DNA of 60,000 bases from Symbiodinium natans (Eukaryota; Sar; Dinophyceae; Suessiales; Symbiodiniaceae), in NCBI GenBank assembly GCA_905221605.1, contig CAJNDS010002306.1, positions 1 to 60,000 of the forward strand, given 5' to 3'. Below the pieces are notes generated by a model, which did no database searches, was not told the origin of the DNA, and was given only the letters and a program-made list of their open reading frames with translations. Of the stretch, positions 1 to 13,385 are shown piece after piece. The position numbers and the translations under genes are program-made. Every line of letters starts with the position of its first letter. Position 1 is the stretch's first letter.

Positions 1-20
1 GGGGGGGGGGGGGGGGGGGG
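1..20. repeat. Poly-G run at window start
   Basis: The window opens with twenty consecutive G. This may be a genuine homopolymer or an assembly edge. Comparable G or C runs occur elsewhere, for example near 20.15 kb and 40.80 kb, so a real homopolymer is possible. Confidence 0.6.
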
Positions 21-1144
21 CCTTTTTGATCTCCAACTGCGAAGCTACGGAAGGGACCCCAAGCACTTCGAAGTAGTTCTTTCGCTTGTGCTTCCTGGCC
101 GACACCAGGTCTGCAATGAAGAATGGTGCACCCAACAATGGACAGAAGCGAAAACAAGTGCTCCAGACCAGTCCTCAGCAAGAACTTTGCTTCTTCGAGT
201 TTGTGATACACCTTGCAGCACAGAACCGCTGATGAATGTCACCGTCGCTGCACAATCAGCTGTTCCGAGTTGGTGACGCTTTCCACCGGATGCCAGGAAA
301 TGAGGGACTGCCAGAATCCGCAGTCAAACAAGAATGACGAAATTATTCATGGATCAGTTTGCTGGACCCCCCCCCGCCCTCATGAACACCTGCGAGGTTT
401 GCGGCCCCAACCCGTCTGGATAGCTTGTCGATGGACGCTGCGGTACAGCAAAGAGCACGGCAATTCGACACAAAATCTCTGACCCGCATGTCAGCTCAAT
501 CTAACCCTGGGACAGCACAAGTACCCTATTCGCCCCAGATGCACTGGAAAGGGTCGTATGAGTGGCCTCCAACTCTTTCACGGCATCCTCGTGTCTCTCC
601 AACGCCTGACATCCCATGGCACATCGGGGCACCGAGATCAACACAGACAGCCACAGCCTGCATGGCTTGGGCACGGTAGAGATACGGCTGCACAAGCCTA
701 GGTGTCTGCAAGCTCTCAGCCCGACCTTCCTACGCACAAGAGAGCACAGACGCACCTTTGACCCAAGGAGAAGGCGAGTGGTTCCGGTAGGTGGCCTGTC
801 CAACATCCTTCAAGACCTGAGCGGCCAGGGGAACGAAAAGCAGGACAAGAAGCGGTGGCAAGTACATTGTTCATGGTTGACGCCCAGATGTGCTTGGGCT
901 CGGGCACCTCGCCAGTCCTTCAATCGCATGCAGGCTTTTGCTCGCTCGCAGTACAGCGCTGCCAACATGACCTGCAGAGTCCGAGACCCTAGGCCCTAGG
1001 CCAGAGGCCGAGGTGACTCTTTTGCACACAGAAGCAACATGCTCATGAATGTTCTGAGAGCAAGGCGGGACTGTCCGCACAAAGCTCCAGCATACCTGGC
1101 AGTCTCATCAAGGCCGTTCTAACGGCAGCTCGGCTTCTCCCCTG

Positions 1145-1273
1145 CCATGCAGTCAAGACGCTGTCGATGACCTGCTGGCCTTTTTCAAAGTCACCTTGGT
1201 TCTGCAAAGTTTGGATGTGCGATGATGTGCCGGAGAACATACCATTGGCCAAGGTGCGGTTGTCCATGCACTC
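1145..1273 (-). CDS. Candidate internal exon, unknown protein
   Basis: The minus strand reads as an open stretch beginning at an acceptor-like CGCAG and containing GMFSGTSSHIQTLQNQGDFE followed by KGQQVIDSVLTAW. The alternation of hydrophobic and polar residues suggests two amphipathic helices, as in helical repeat proteins, but no family is assigned. The 3' border is uncertain; a GC-type donor near 1150 is possible. The call rests on composition and a plausible acceptor only. Confidence 0.35.
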
Positions 1274-1911
1274 CTGCGTGACGGGGCGCAGCAAGTGCAT
1301 TGTCGAGTTGAGTGCTCAGCTTTCCTCTGTCTGCCGTACCCTGCGGGCACTTGGGCCAGAGTCGCACTCTGTTTGTCTCTATTCCTTCCTAGTCTTTGCC
1401 TGCCATGCCGGGCGAGTTCGAGCTCTACAGTCCGAAGGTACAGCGTGCCGCACCGCAAGAACACCCGGTCCTTCAGTTCCGAATGCTTGCTGCACAAGCC
1501 GCGCAACCGCTTTCGCAGGGCCTCTTTTTGGGTTGGGGCGGGGTAGCCGGGGTAGCATAGGATTCTAAGATTCTAGCAGCGACCTCTCACGGCGCACCCC
1601 ATCAGGATCCAGACAGAAAGTGCACTCGACCCAAAGTTACACCCGGCATCATGCGGCGGCTCTTGCCTGAGCTTCTGCATGGTCTGGATCCAAGGAAAGT
1701 GCCTCACCGTGCTGGCATAGCAAAGGCGCTGTGAAATCGGCGACCCCCTACTGCGAAAGGATTCGGGAAGAGATACCTCCGTGTCACAGAACCAATGTAA
1801 GCAAACGCTGCATAAAGAAATTGAGGCCGCCTGGGAACCGCAAAGTCTGATGGTGCGGAAGCCTTGTCGAAAAGAGCCCCCCGAACTACCTAAAAATGGG
1901 CCAAACCCCAA

Positions 1912-1975
1912 CCTTATGATAATTAATTCCTACATAAGGAATTAATTATCTTATAAGGGGAATTAATTATCATAA
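1912..1975. repeat. AT-rich perfect hairpin with a third arm copy
   Basis: A 14-bp stem (GATAATTAATTCCT at 1918-1931 and its complement at 1937-1950) encloses a 5-base loop. The flanks CCTTAT and ATAAGG extend the pairing outward. A third copy of the arm, GAATTAATTATC, follows at about 1960-1971. It stands out from its GC-rich surroundings and may be the scar of a small foldback element. No gene overlaps it. Confidence 0.7.
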
Positions 1976-4479
1976 CCCTAACCCCCTGAAGCCTAGCAAA
2001 CTCCAGGTTCTCAGCGTGGCCTCCTTCAGCAGCCGCTGGCCCTGCTCGAGCGGCTCCACCTCAGCTGAAGGAATGAGCGACTCGCGCCTTTGGGATTCGG
2101 CCATCGGGGCTTTCGAGGCCTTGATAGGGCTTGTAGAGGTTCTACGTAGGAAGGGTTCTGGAGTCGAAAGGGTTTGCGCGATTGTGATGTATGAGTTCAG
2201 ATGCGGAGTGTTGCGATGAGGAAGGCCTCCGTCGGCAGCAGTGCTGCCTTGCACGTCCGCTTCGGCGCCAGCTTCGAGACTTTCGGGCTTGGTCTTCCAA
2301 ATCGCAGGCTTCATCTGGTGGCGACCCTGGGCTCGCCACCCACTGCTTGGAATCTGCACTGTTGGAGTTATTCCGGTACAACGCCTGACATGTGTTCAGC
2401 CCCCCTCAGCTTGCACTTCTGGTCTCCAGAGCTTCAGAGCCGCGCAACCGCCAGCACTTTTGTTCCGTTGCTTCGGTCTTGGAGCATGCCCTTCAAGGGT
2501 CCGTGGCCCCCAACATTAAAACTAAGATGTTCTTGCCCGCGCAGGACGTCGGCCGCTCGCTGGTCCTCCATGCGCTTTGAAACCCGCGCAGAATATCTGG
2601 ACTGGCTGCACCTTCCCGCTTGCATCGGACAAATTGCGCATGGCATGACGCTTTCACGAGGCACCTCAACACTGCACCTGTCCCTGTCCACAGTACTGAA
2701 AGCGTCACCGCCAACTTGCGATATACACAGCACATACAGCACGTCTGGCTCGTATCCTTGAGAAGCCCGAGCTTCTCACACCCAGGAACCAAAAGGCACA
2801 AAATTCATGGGCTTTCATTCATCGGTTCTCGGTTGCACCAATGGGGCCACGCAGGCCGCATTGTTGCAGCTCTACAGCAAATGGAAAACGTTGATGATCA
2901 GGAAGATCAGAATGTTGCCACCTGCCAGCGAGCACAGAACACACATTCGCGCACGCTGCTGCCAGTTGGAAACGCAGGACTGAGCCGTTGACTGACGCAG
3001 CCGATCTGGCCATAGAAGCCTGAGCTGGAGATCTGTGAGCTGGCTGACACTGAAGCACTCAGCGTTTGAAGAAACTGAAGATGAGGTGCCCATGGTCGCT
3101 TGGATCGTGTCTGGGCACTTCTTGCTTTGTGCGTCTTCGTGTGCCGCGACAAACCTTGCAGCCGGGCAGAGGGGTTCATGAGGGCTCCGTAGAGTCTTGA
3201 GTCCTCTACCAGCCCGGCAGCCCGGTCGCAAAAGTCGGCTGGCGACAGGCAAGAGAAAATACCACCTTCTGCGACCAAGGAGCAAGCCAGTGGACATGAG
3301 ACCAACAGAGAAGTTGAAGATCCCCACCTGATCACGAAAGCGTCTGTGAAGCATGTGTCCCAGCGCAGGCGGGAGGGCGGCGGAGGCTCTTCTATCTGCA
3401 GCTTCCGAGCACTGTGATCGGAAGGACCCACATGGCCACCACTGCTGGTACCATGCTCACCACACGGTGAGGAAACACTGAACCTCAGTGTCAAAACTCT
3501 CAGTGGCATGGGTCATGATCAGGTCAACTGGCTTCAGATGCTGCAGGGCTACCTTCCTGCAACCAAGCCTCACAGCACCAGAGAAACAAAGGTCACGAAG
3601 ACCAAAACAAAGCTGCAAACCTAAGGCTTCCGTGGGGTTCCGAGTTGACTGTGTCAAAACATTTAGTTTCTTTCCTACCTTCCCGGACACATCCCTTTCA
3701 GGCCCGTGCTAGCCCGAAACTGTGTGGCTTGTACCACTGGCACAGCAGACGACCAATCACGTTCCCGAGATTGTACCTCGGTCGATCCAGTTTGTTTGTG
3801 TATACTTTCGGACACTTCGAGGAGTTGTTTGACGTAAAACGAAAATCTGCTCCACTTGCCCCTCTTAAAAAGTTGGGGGGCGGCCTTCAGAAATATGATG
3901 GAGGGGTGGGAGCAGGCCAGGAAAAGGAGGGCGTCAGGAGTCGGTGACCGGTTGGTTACAGTGGCAGCGAATCACCAGCAGCTCTGCTGCAGTCAGCTAG
4001 GCAATGGAAAGCACGAAGGCAAGTGGTCAGGGGTGTGGTGCGATGGAAAGGCTGGTCAAGTGTCACGCATAAGACATGTGGACTTGAGCCCACGCCCAGA
4101 CCAATCCGCGCCTCGGCGCTTCTTGGAATATTGCCCCCAACTTCATCTGGTGCCATGGCAATGATGAGTCGTCAGTCATCGTAAGCTCCGTTGCATCGAG
4201 AGTAGTACAATGTACTTGTCCCACCATGGAAGGCCTTGAGGGATTCATCTTGCCCATCTGGACGTCCGCCCTGGCTGTCCAGCGTTTATCGACTCAATTC
4301 GCCGCGAGCCTACCGTGGAAACAATGTTGGTCGAGATACTTCTGGTCACGTCGCATGTACCAGTTCACCCCTGGTTGCAAGTTGCCCCAATATAAGGAAC
4401 CCTGTGTCATCTCACTGAGCAGTCGTCTTTGCGCCCATATCGGAAAGAGGTGAGGGCAGGCACTTGAGTACACGACGTC

Positions 4480-4675
4480 TCGCGTGCATTAGGCCATCGA
4501 ACATGGGCTTGTTGAAGTCCATTTCCGGGGTGTCGTGCAGGCGTTCCAGAAGCGTATACACTACATCAAAGTGGGATCGACCGTCGTCGGGCTGAGGGTC
4601 CACCCAGTGCAGCAAAGGGCACTGGAGCATGTTTACCTCTCCGTTCACGCGGGGAGGTGGTCCGTATGGTACCTC
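4480..4675 (-). CDS. Candidate exon, unknown protein
   Basis: The minus strand has an open stretch of about 65 codons with balanced, protein-like composition, including NMLQCPLLHWVDPQPDDGRS and LLERLHDTPEMDFNKPMFDG. A GAG|GTACC-like border lies upstream and a GT donor-like sequence (GTC|GTGTAC) near 4482. No family recognised. The opposite-strand frame over the same bases looks much less protein-like. Confidence 0.35.
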
Positions 4676-7600
4676 GTTGCACGCCCAAAACCCAACACTT
4701 TTGGCAGGGCCTTCTCGTGTGACATCGGTGGTACATTGCAAGGCAAATGCCAAGAAGTGCCCAACAGCCCGGTTCCGACTATGCGTGCGGCTGTTGCCGA
4801 ATCGTATGAAAAGGGGCCCGAAGACATGAGTGTGGATGGCCACCCGAACTGGACCAACGGCAGTACGGCAGGACCCAGTCCATCAATCTACCTCTCTCAG
4901 GGTAACAGTTAACAGTTCTGCTCCTTCGAGTCGAAACCCGGAAAACGTTCAGAACCTCAACCAAAATGGTTATAGGGCCTCCGAACTGCTTCTTCATTTC
5001 TGGATTCGGGCACACGCACGGGAAGGCAGTTTTCCAGGTGGGATGGGGACCGGTTCAAGACTCTTTCACCCAGAGGGGCTTATCTATTAGACCCTCGGAT
5101 TGTACCTTGTTCTGATTTGTGTTGCGTAGTGGCTCTCGATGAAGCACCCCTGAATGCAGCTGGGTGCATCGTGTTCATGCTCTCGTATAGCCTTGGCTAC
5201 TCCGTGCCTATCTCCCGGCATCGCGACGTTGTCACAGTTACAGAACACAGCAATCCAAGTCTCTTCTTGACAAGCAGCTGCTGCTTCTGAAGCCCAAATG
5301 GATTGGCAATGAACGGCAGCAAAGAGGGAATGCTGTAGCACATTGCCCTGTCAGGACATGTTTCTTCCAGACAGGGACCGCACTGCGTGCTGAACAGTTT
5401 CTTCATGGCACTCTCCTTTGAACGTAGACATTTGAGGCCTCCGGCCATTTCATGGGAGTCCTGAGCCCCCTAGGAAGGGGATCCTGCCTCGCCACGAAGG
5501 AGCCGCCGGTGTAGAAGGCAACAATGCTGCGACCCTTGCAGCACATTCATGTGATTCATGTGCCAAGACAGCCCCCTTCTCAAGCCATTACGCACCACGT
5601 GCGAGGAGTGCGGGCATCCCCCCCGCTTCAGGCAAGGAGCGTCTGCATATGCATCTTGGTCGCCCTGAAGCGCATTGTAAAATCCTCTGAGGGAATAGCA
5701 GACGTGTTCTGCAGACCTGCCAGCAGAAAAACGAAGGCTTCGTGCTTGACTTGCCCATACTTGCCCCACAGCGCACCTCTGGGCGAGTTCGCCCATTGAA
5801 GACGTTGACGTAGCGCACGCCAACTCCTCCGAGCCCACATGGCTTAGAACGCTGGCAGGTTTTGAAAAAAATCGTCTGAACATCATCGGCACATCCTCGA
5901 CCGGCTTCAGATCTTTGACTTGTCGGTGCGTCACACCGTTTACCCCACCTGACAAACTCAGGTCAGGGGCACCGTGAGCAAGAGCGAGAGGTACAGCGAG
6001 AGGCAGAGCATGGACCCGGCGAGAGAGGCAAAGAGTGAAGGCGAATGGAAATACAAGGAGATGGAGGAAGAAGGAAGAAGGGAGATGCGGTCCATGCCAT
6101 CACAAGAAGCTGGGGGCCCCCACCGCTGACACTTTGGCCAGCGGAAAACAAGGTACAGCCATCGCAACCCGCGCAGTTGCATTTGGCCTGCAAGGACATG
6201 TTTACCAGACGACCGCATGGCTGACATCATGGGCTCCGTGACAAGCAAGCAAATGCCGCCCAACAGCTGAAGCAACGGCGGCCTTCTCTGCAAAGAAAAA
6301 CGATCTGCATGAAAACACGCCGGCCACATCTTTGGCACTGATGATGACCCACAGTCCCATCTGCCTCTGAAGGAGCTTGAGTATGTTGCGTTCAACTGGC
6401 TAGACGTCAGCAACCCTTCTCTCTAGCCTACATCACCTGAGTCTAAGCAGATCGGTCAAGACTCAAGATCAAGATGATGCTGAAATAGAGCATGATTCCA
6501 AACCTGCCGATAGTCGCCTGACGGAGTGTGCACAATTCAGCCTTTGGAAGGGAGCAGTAGTGCATGCTTTTTGTTGCCCTCTGAACAAAGCCACTGGTCA
6601 TGACTCAAACTGCAGCCCGCGGAAACCAACACCGCTTGAGAGCCTCAATCAAGTTGGGCAGCACTCCGCTGAAGGAACCGCCGATTTGAATCGCCTGGGC
6701 CAGGAGGAAAGCAAGGACAGAACACAACGATGTGTCCCCCGAACATCCCCGAACTCCATAAGCCCGAAACCCAAGCCCAAAACCCATCCTAAGCCCCACA
6801 ACCCGAAGCTCGCCCCCTCCGTCCAAATCGAAGCTGAGCAGCGGCTGCATATCGGCTGGGATGCCTGAGGCACCGAGTAGAAGCATGAGTCAAAAGGCTC
6901 GGGTGTGGGTAAACACGGGGCATGGCTGTACAAGTCATCTCATGCGCGTCCTGTCCGAAAAACGAGAATCGAACAAGAACAGCCAGCACTATTCTGCTAT
7001 GCTCGGGCTGGACCTCAACTTGCAGACAAAACTTTGCCTTGGACACCTCAGACCTTGTCGAGTACTTTGCGGGCTTTGGGGTTTAAGAAGGCTTGGTGTG
7101 GTGTAGCTTGTGCAGACCAGGAGCTGAAGTGCTATTGGCCACGCAGTCAGATCCTCAACAGGCTGGGGCTGCGGGTCGGCAAGTGTTTTGTCGGAGGTCT
7201 GAGAGATTTAGGACTTATTGGGTGGTGTGTTGCCAAGATGCGCCGACATTGCCCACAGCACCTGTCACACTTTCTCTGAGCACGTGCACAGAGCGACCAC
7301 CGACGAGGCTGTTGGGGCGAGTTGTGGTGAACACTCGTGCAAAAAGCGACTGCAGCTAGATAAGGCATGTCCTACGGTCTGCAGTTCAACTTCCGATCCA
7401 AATCTCCCCTGGATGTGTCAAGGTAGCGTCAAACTAGCCTCTTACACGTTGAACCATTCCACGTGCGTATCCGCTTGATTGCCACGCGAAGTTGCCTTTT
7501 AGTCACAAACAACACGGTGCAGACCTAATATGCTCTGCATGTTGGACTTTTTGTCGTCTGGCTCATGTTCGGATCTCTTGGCGTTGGTGCATTCTCTATG

Positions 7601-7929
7601 TGCTCTTACATTCTCGATGCATCACCGACATGGCATGTCGCCTTCGTGAAGCATTTAGCTTTCCAGTTGTGCCAGCAAGCTGAGGAAGAATGGCGAAAAA
7701 CATTGTCCAGGCACATCCACTGCCTGCAGCCTTCATCAATAGACTCTACTTTCCTCCTCCAGCAGCCCCCTCCCTGTCCCTGCAAACCTGTAAAGGTTAC
7801 GGTTACAACGATCCGTACATGTCTCTGCACTTACAGTACACCCTCAAGAACTCATGAGCCTGCAGCGGCCGAGAGCAAAACGAGCTCAGCCGTGCACTTG
7901 TGGCACAGCCACCTGCGCAGTTGGACTGC

Positions 7930-8140
7930 CGGAAGAACTCCCAGGCGGCATGACGCCAAAGCCGACCAAAGACCCCCTCAAGCAAGGACGGATCTGACAT
8001 GAGGCAAGTTGCAGGAGCACGAAAGCTGCCAGCGCCATCACCGCTGCAACTTGGCCCATGTGAATTGCAGCTGCGGCGTTCGCTGCCGCCTCTTGCATCC
8101 AGGAACGACGGCATTGACGGCTTTGCGGAGGCTCCTTTGC
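7930..8140 (-). CDS. Candidate exon with one membrane segment
   Basis: One minus-strand frame contains a clear hydrophobic stretch, MGQVAAVMALAAFVLLQLAS, preceded by an alanine-rich segment. It could be a signal anchor or a single transmembrane helix. Another frame just upstream has a charged segment, MSEQRRLFKQDQQRKKAA, ending in a stop, so the gene structure is not settled. The call is made on hydrophobicity alone. Confidence 0.25.
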
Positions 8141-9959
8141 TCTAGCTACGCGGCCTTCTTTCGCTGCTGGTCCTGCTTGAAGAGCCGGCGCTGCTCGCTC
8201 ATCTTCCTTGCAATCACGTAGGTGGCAGGATGTCATCCCTTCAGCACCGTGCCCAAAAGGTGAAGGCTTAAGGCTGTGCCAAGGCTCTCAATGCTCGCGG
8301 AGACGCTGGCCTTCCGAGTCAACAGTAGCTAGAAGTTTCGAAGAATCTAATTAAGTTGCTAGGCAAAAAGAAGGGCCTTCAGGTCCAAGTCGTGGTTGTA
8401 GGCGATGACATGGTAGATGATGGAAAAGACCTGAGAGCTTCTGTGCCAATGATCTTGTGCCGCCGATTGCTGCCTCATCGATCTATTTCTGACAGCTGTG
8501 GGTCGGACGGCACCCACTTGCGTGCTAGCATTCACGATGCTTGCAGTTCCAGGCCCTTCAGCCAGCTTGTCGACAAACAGGGGCAACCTAGTCGCAGCTT
8601 GACCGCACTAGCGTTGTTGGAGAGGAAACGCACAAAGCGAATGGGGGCGTTGCGATGCGAAGATCGCATTGGAGGCCCACCAGCCGCTCACCTCAGAGTC
8701 CCAGGCGGGAAGAGGCTCTTGACGTTCGACTCACAACAGGGCTCACCGCTTCTATTGATTCTATTGCCGCCTCAACTATTGCTGCCTCAAGCCTGAGACA
8801 GCAGCCCCAAGGGAGAAGAAGAGCAGCCAAAGCTGGCAGGGTGCCTGGGCCTCACCAGTGCCAGGCACAACGCATAGTCTGCTGGCCAATGCTGGCCATG
8901 TTGAGTGGGTGGTCTCTCAAGCGATTCAGATGGAGTCCCTATGCCCGGGGCACGGGTCCTGCATTCGAGAGGGTCTACATCTCAGAGACTCTTAGAGATT
9001 TGCAGGGAACTTGCAACCCACGCACCAGCTGAAACTGTTGATGGATGCCAAACTGTTCAACATTCGTGCGCTTGTCCGATTATGTCCCATGAAGCTGGGG
9101 TCTCATTCAGAACACGGGATTGCGTTATGAGTTATGAGTCTACGGTTTGCATGAGGCTCTCCTTGCCCTGCCTGTCGGATTGCCCGCAGGTCCGCAGCTC
9201 GCTCTGCGTCACTTAGCAGCGACATGGACTTGGCGCTGTAGAACGTCATGCTGCGACCTCCCGAATGCGATTGAACAATATTGAACAAGACAGAGCAGAT
9301 CCTGGACTCAGGTCGGGCAGATGTTTGGGGGCCTGATACCTCGTTCAATCTGTACATACACAGGCGCTGAGCTCTGGAGCCCTCTTACCGTCTGTTAATC
9401 TATCCACCGATTCACGGCCTTCTTTAGCGCACAGCCGACTAAGGCTAGACTCTTTAGACACACAGCATCCAGCTCCTCGTGCCTGCTCTCGCCCTCGCGC
9501 GATAGTAGATGGGAAGCTGGTCAAAGGAGTTTGCCCTGGCATCTTCACTGCATAGCATGCTGCGGCTACGGTTGACGGACTTTCACGGGATCTTCCTGGA
9601 CGTGCCTCGATCGTCTTGCCTTGCCCCCCATCACCCTCCAGGGATCTTGGGGTAAGGGGCTCACGCGTAAATGTCAGCCACAAGAACCCACAAGAACCCA
9701 TGGGGCGGTCAAGGAATCGACACCAGTCTGTTTCGTTCCTTGACATCTCTTCTGGCGACGGCGCTTCCCAGCAGGATTGGCACATCCCCGCTGCCCAGTA
9801 GGGATCCTCGCTATGAAGGCATCTCTGTCTGGGGCTTTAAAATTTAGGGATTTCAGATCGAGTTCCCATGCTGACAAGCTACTCCCACCGAGATCTTCCG
9901 CTCGCCACACTTGCTGCAAGTGCTCTCGCCGTCTGAGTCGAGAGTCAGGTGGTATCAAC

Positions 9960-9980
9960 GCGTGAGTGAGTGAGAGAGTG

Positions 9981-10012
<32 letters not shown>

Positions 10013-10027
10013 AGTGTGCGCGCGCAC
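9960..10027. repeat. (GT)n / GAGT microsatellite
   Basis: The stretch changes from GAGTGAGT units through an uninterrupted GT dinucleotide run into GCGCGC. The open frames across it encode only His-Thr or Val-Cys repeats and are artefacts. Confidence 0.95.
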
Positions 10028-10539
10028 GGGTTCCAAGATGGTAGTTCGACAAGACTTTGCCCAAGTTATGGATTCGCTTGCAGCAATTTGCCACACGGCC
10101 TGTCAAAGATTCGAAGCATCCTTCGCCTTGGAGACCGACAAGGAATCTGCCAAACCCGGGGTTGAAGTTTAGAGCTCTGCGCCATTCTGCAGCTAAGCAT
10201 GTTCTCACATGTGCAGCCAAAGTCCGTCAACTTACATTGAGCAGCGGGCTTTTCTGAAGCACCATTCTATGGGGACTCGACTTAACCCACATCAGCCGAC
10301 GAGAAGCCACAGAAGATGCGACACAAAATCATCAACATCTTTCCCGACGAGCCAAGTCACAAAGTCTCACGCCATGGAAGTGGGTCTGGCAGGGCGCTTA
10401 AGATGTCATGCTTACTTCTCTCTGAACTGTTGCGGGCCCGCAGCTGGCAACACTGCCTGGCCTGTTCAGTGCCTGCACTGGAGCATGCAACATGGGATCA
10501 GTAAAACTTGAAGTGCACTTTCAGGAACAAGAAATTGGG

Positions 10540-13385
10540 TTTCCAGAAACTGCGGCCATGGAACTAATGGCTCTTTTGCACATCCGGCACTCCATGCCTG
10601 AGCTGTTGAATCTGCGAACTGGGCCCCCCACTTGGGCTTTTGGGCCCTGAGATCCATCTGCAAATCCCGGCAAAAACCAAGGATGACTCTGATCTTCGGA
10701 GGTGCCGGGCTTGTTATAGCAGGCATCACAGAGTCCGGATCCCCAGCGCAGCTGCTTCAAGGGAATCTTCTTCTTGCAACCTCCGGCGTGTCAACAGAAC
10801 ACCTGTTGTGAGGCTGTCTGGCGGGTCTCTCTGCTGTCAGCCCAGCGGCAAGTGCACTTCTTGTCACAATCCTGGCAGGACCATCTCTCAGAAGCCGTTA
10901 ATCACGAACATCAAAGCTCTGAATCAACATGCACTCTCACACTCCAAGCGTTGCCTTGTAGCAGAAGTCGCACAGGCCTGAAGTGTATCTCCTCAGCAGA
11001 AAGGCGATGCCACCCCAAGGCTTCCCAATGAAATTTCTTGCAGCGGCGCTGCAATTGCCAATGTCTACTGCTTCACGCTCAATGACTGAACTAAGCCAGT
11101 TGGCAGCTCATCATCCGGAATGTTCTCGTTGCAGCGAACACAAGTTGTATTGTACTTCGCATAGCAGGCATCGCACAAACCTGGGCTCGAGACACACACG
11201 CCCAAAGGCGAGTACCAAGTTGCTGCTAGATTGGCTTCATCATTTGATTTGAGTCCAAAGGTCGGATGTGGGGACGCTTCCTAGAAACAGCAGCACGGCA
11301 TCCGCCGATGTTGTCATAGCATTCGTTGCAAACTCCTGCAGCAGGGCAGTCAAGTTGTGACGTACTAAACGGGCCCCTCCAAACAGAGGCAACCAGGAGA
11401 TTAAGTGCAAAGAGGATTGCGCCTTACCGTTTCTTGTTCAACTTCGTCCCTGTACGAGGGATGCGCAGGCTGACGGCCTTACATTGACCATAAGGGAATA
11501 CGATCAGCGCCACAAACTAAACTTAGCTGATGATGTGGGCGAATGCCCTCCAAAGAAAATCTCCACAATTGGCCCTATACTCATCTTCTCCCCCGTCCCC
11601 CTTCCCCCCCCCCCTCCCCCCCCCTACCACACCGCTTGTCATCGGATGAGCACTCTTAGCTGTCTTGCGTCGGCTCTTTTCCTTGAACGTTGCTTGTTTC
11701 TCGTTTCTGTCTCGAGATGCACCTTCTTCGTTCTGGGGAGCGCTCTCTCTTCCCTGCATTGGCCGAGGCGGCCGGCGCACAAAGTTTGCAGCCGGAATGG
11801 GTCCTGTGCGCCAGCCAATCTCCTCAAGCGAGATCGTCTTGCTACCTCGGTTTCGGCGCTTCCTGTATGGCGACTACCAGTAACGTCTCTCTTGCTTCCG
11901 CGCGACACTTTTTGCAGTGGACCTTCACCGGTGGCAGAGGCGGGCAGCGAGCAACCCCGACTACGTTGCAGAAAAATGCAGCGCTGGCCTCCTGGCCGCT
12001 TGAGCAGTCTTTGCACATGGCGGTCTTCCAGCCAGTCCTCAACCAGGGGCGAGCTAAGAAGGTCCTCCAAGGCCAAGGTCCGCGAAGTTGTCTAAAAAAC
12101 AATCCCACATAGACAAAAAACCGAAGTGTAGTTCAGCAGAGCAGCTCGCCGAGAGAGATCGTCCTCGGCTGAATCTGCTCTGGTAGCCGAGACTGGTTTT
12201 GGTGGCTTTGTTATCCGGAAACAAGGCTCGCTCCCTCGCACAGAGGCACGATACACCACGAAGCGACAAGACGGCTAGTCTAAAGCTGCGGTCGCTTGAC
12301 CACAATCGAACACCACATCCCGGGGCGATGCGTGCAGACAGTAATTACCCTTATGCATCTCTTCAACAAATACAAAGGATCCCCAAGAGCCGTCCCAATT
12401 TAAACCAACCTCCCAAATGAAGAATCCGATGCAAAGAATGGGCCCTGGAGGCAGTCACTGCCCTGAAGACTGAAACACTCGAATGATGCTCCCTTCGCCA
12501 AGTTCGGCGAAGGCACCCGCCGCACATCAAGCACGCTCTCTTGCAACTAGCCCAGCAGTCATCGCCTGCCAAGTTGACAAAATGGCAGAAGCCGAGGCTT
12601 CAGCCAGGTGTCGACAACTTCGTGTCCAAGTTGCAGAGGCCGGTCTTGAATTTCATCTCAGTCCTCTGCTACACATTGGAAGCTTAGAAAAGGCGAGGAA
12701 GGAAAAGAGGTGCGCCGCGAGAGAATGTCTCCGGAAGCAGCCGAGCGACATCTTCAATCTCCTGGCACATCCTTTGCACTGCCTGGGAAGCTTCAATGCA
12801 CGGATCAAGAAAAAAGTCAAGAAAGTCGAGCAAGAAATAGATGCCATCGCCAAAGCTGTAGGGAGTACTCCAGCAGCAGACTGGGTTGGAAACCACTTCT
12901 TGGGAGTGAAAAGCTACACGGAACCATACCATGTCAAGTCTCGGCAATCTGTTGTAACACTTGTCACATAGGCCGGATCCACCATACTTCTGCCCACGCA
13001 ACTTTGCTTCGCCTGGTAGGCTCGAAAAAATCTCATCCCCCTCCCCCCCCCCCACAGGTTCCACAAAAGCTCTCTCTCTACTTCAGCCCAAGCTTCAACA
13101 TGCACACTGCTGCGGAGTCGACTTCGTACCTAAAGCAAGCGCTTGCAAACTCGTGCAGAGACTCGTGGCGCTCACCAAGTCGCTTGAAAGCTGCAACTCT
13201 GAGGGCCGAGGGCCCGGGCAGTCGTCACAAAGGCCGAGAAACAGCAGACTTGCGAACTGCCTCAGCGACGGGCACATGGCATATCCTGACGTGGTCAGAT
13301 GTGACGCGGTTCGGCCCACGCTTTTTGGCCAAGCATCGGCTTGCCGCATTTCTTGCACTTTTGGTGTGCCCTCAGCTCAAACCAC
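10540..13385 (-). CDS. Multi-exon gene with repeated Cys-x2-Cys zinc-binding-like modules
   Basis: At least five minus-strand stretches share the signature G-[LV]-C-[DN]-x-C-Y: SGLCDKCYN near 12.97 kb, GVCNECYDN near 11.32 kb, GLCDACYAKYNTTCVRC near 11.15 kb, SGLCDFCYK near 10.97 kb and WGSGLCDACYNK near 10.72 kb. Between them lie partner pairs such as CKKCGKPM (13.35 kb), MCKDC and HCKKC (11.9-12.0 kb), CQDCDKKCTC (10.85 kb) and CRMCKRAI (10.58 kb). The neighbouring GLCDxCY units between 10.7 and 11.3 kb lie roughly 150-250 bp apart, as expected if each module is one small exon. The pattern suggests four-cysteine zinc-binding modules split by introns. Coordinates give the span, not an open frame; exact splice sites were not resolved. 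The protein family is not recognised. Degeneration of some modules cannot be excluded. Confidence 0.5.
11590..11630. repeat. C-rich pyrimidine tract
   Basis: A run of C with a few T, just upstream of TACCACACC. It probably lies in an intron of the Cys-rich gene; on the minus strand it is a purine (G) tract. Confidence 0.8.

Larger units (their letters stand above)
21..10440. other. Poorly resolved region with scattered minus-strand exon candidates
   Basis: No long open frame occurs here. What can be seen is a series of short minus-strand stretches with protein-like composition, separated by a few hundred bases, which fits dinoflagellate genes made of many small exons. The better candidates, near 1.2, 4.5 and 8.0 kb, are listed separately. 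Weaker ones lie near 0.8, 5.3 and 5.9 kb. The 5.3 kb stretch contains the motif TQCGPCLEETCPD and the 5.9 kb stretch DLKPVEDVPMMFRRFF. No family was recognised and exon joins could not be worked out. The rest shows no gene that can be supported. Confidence 0.4.
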
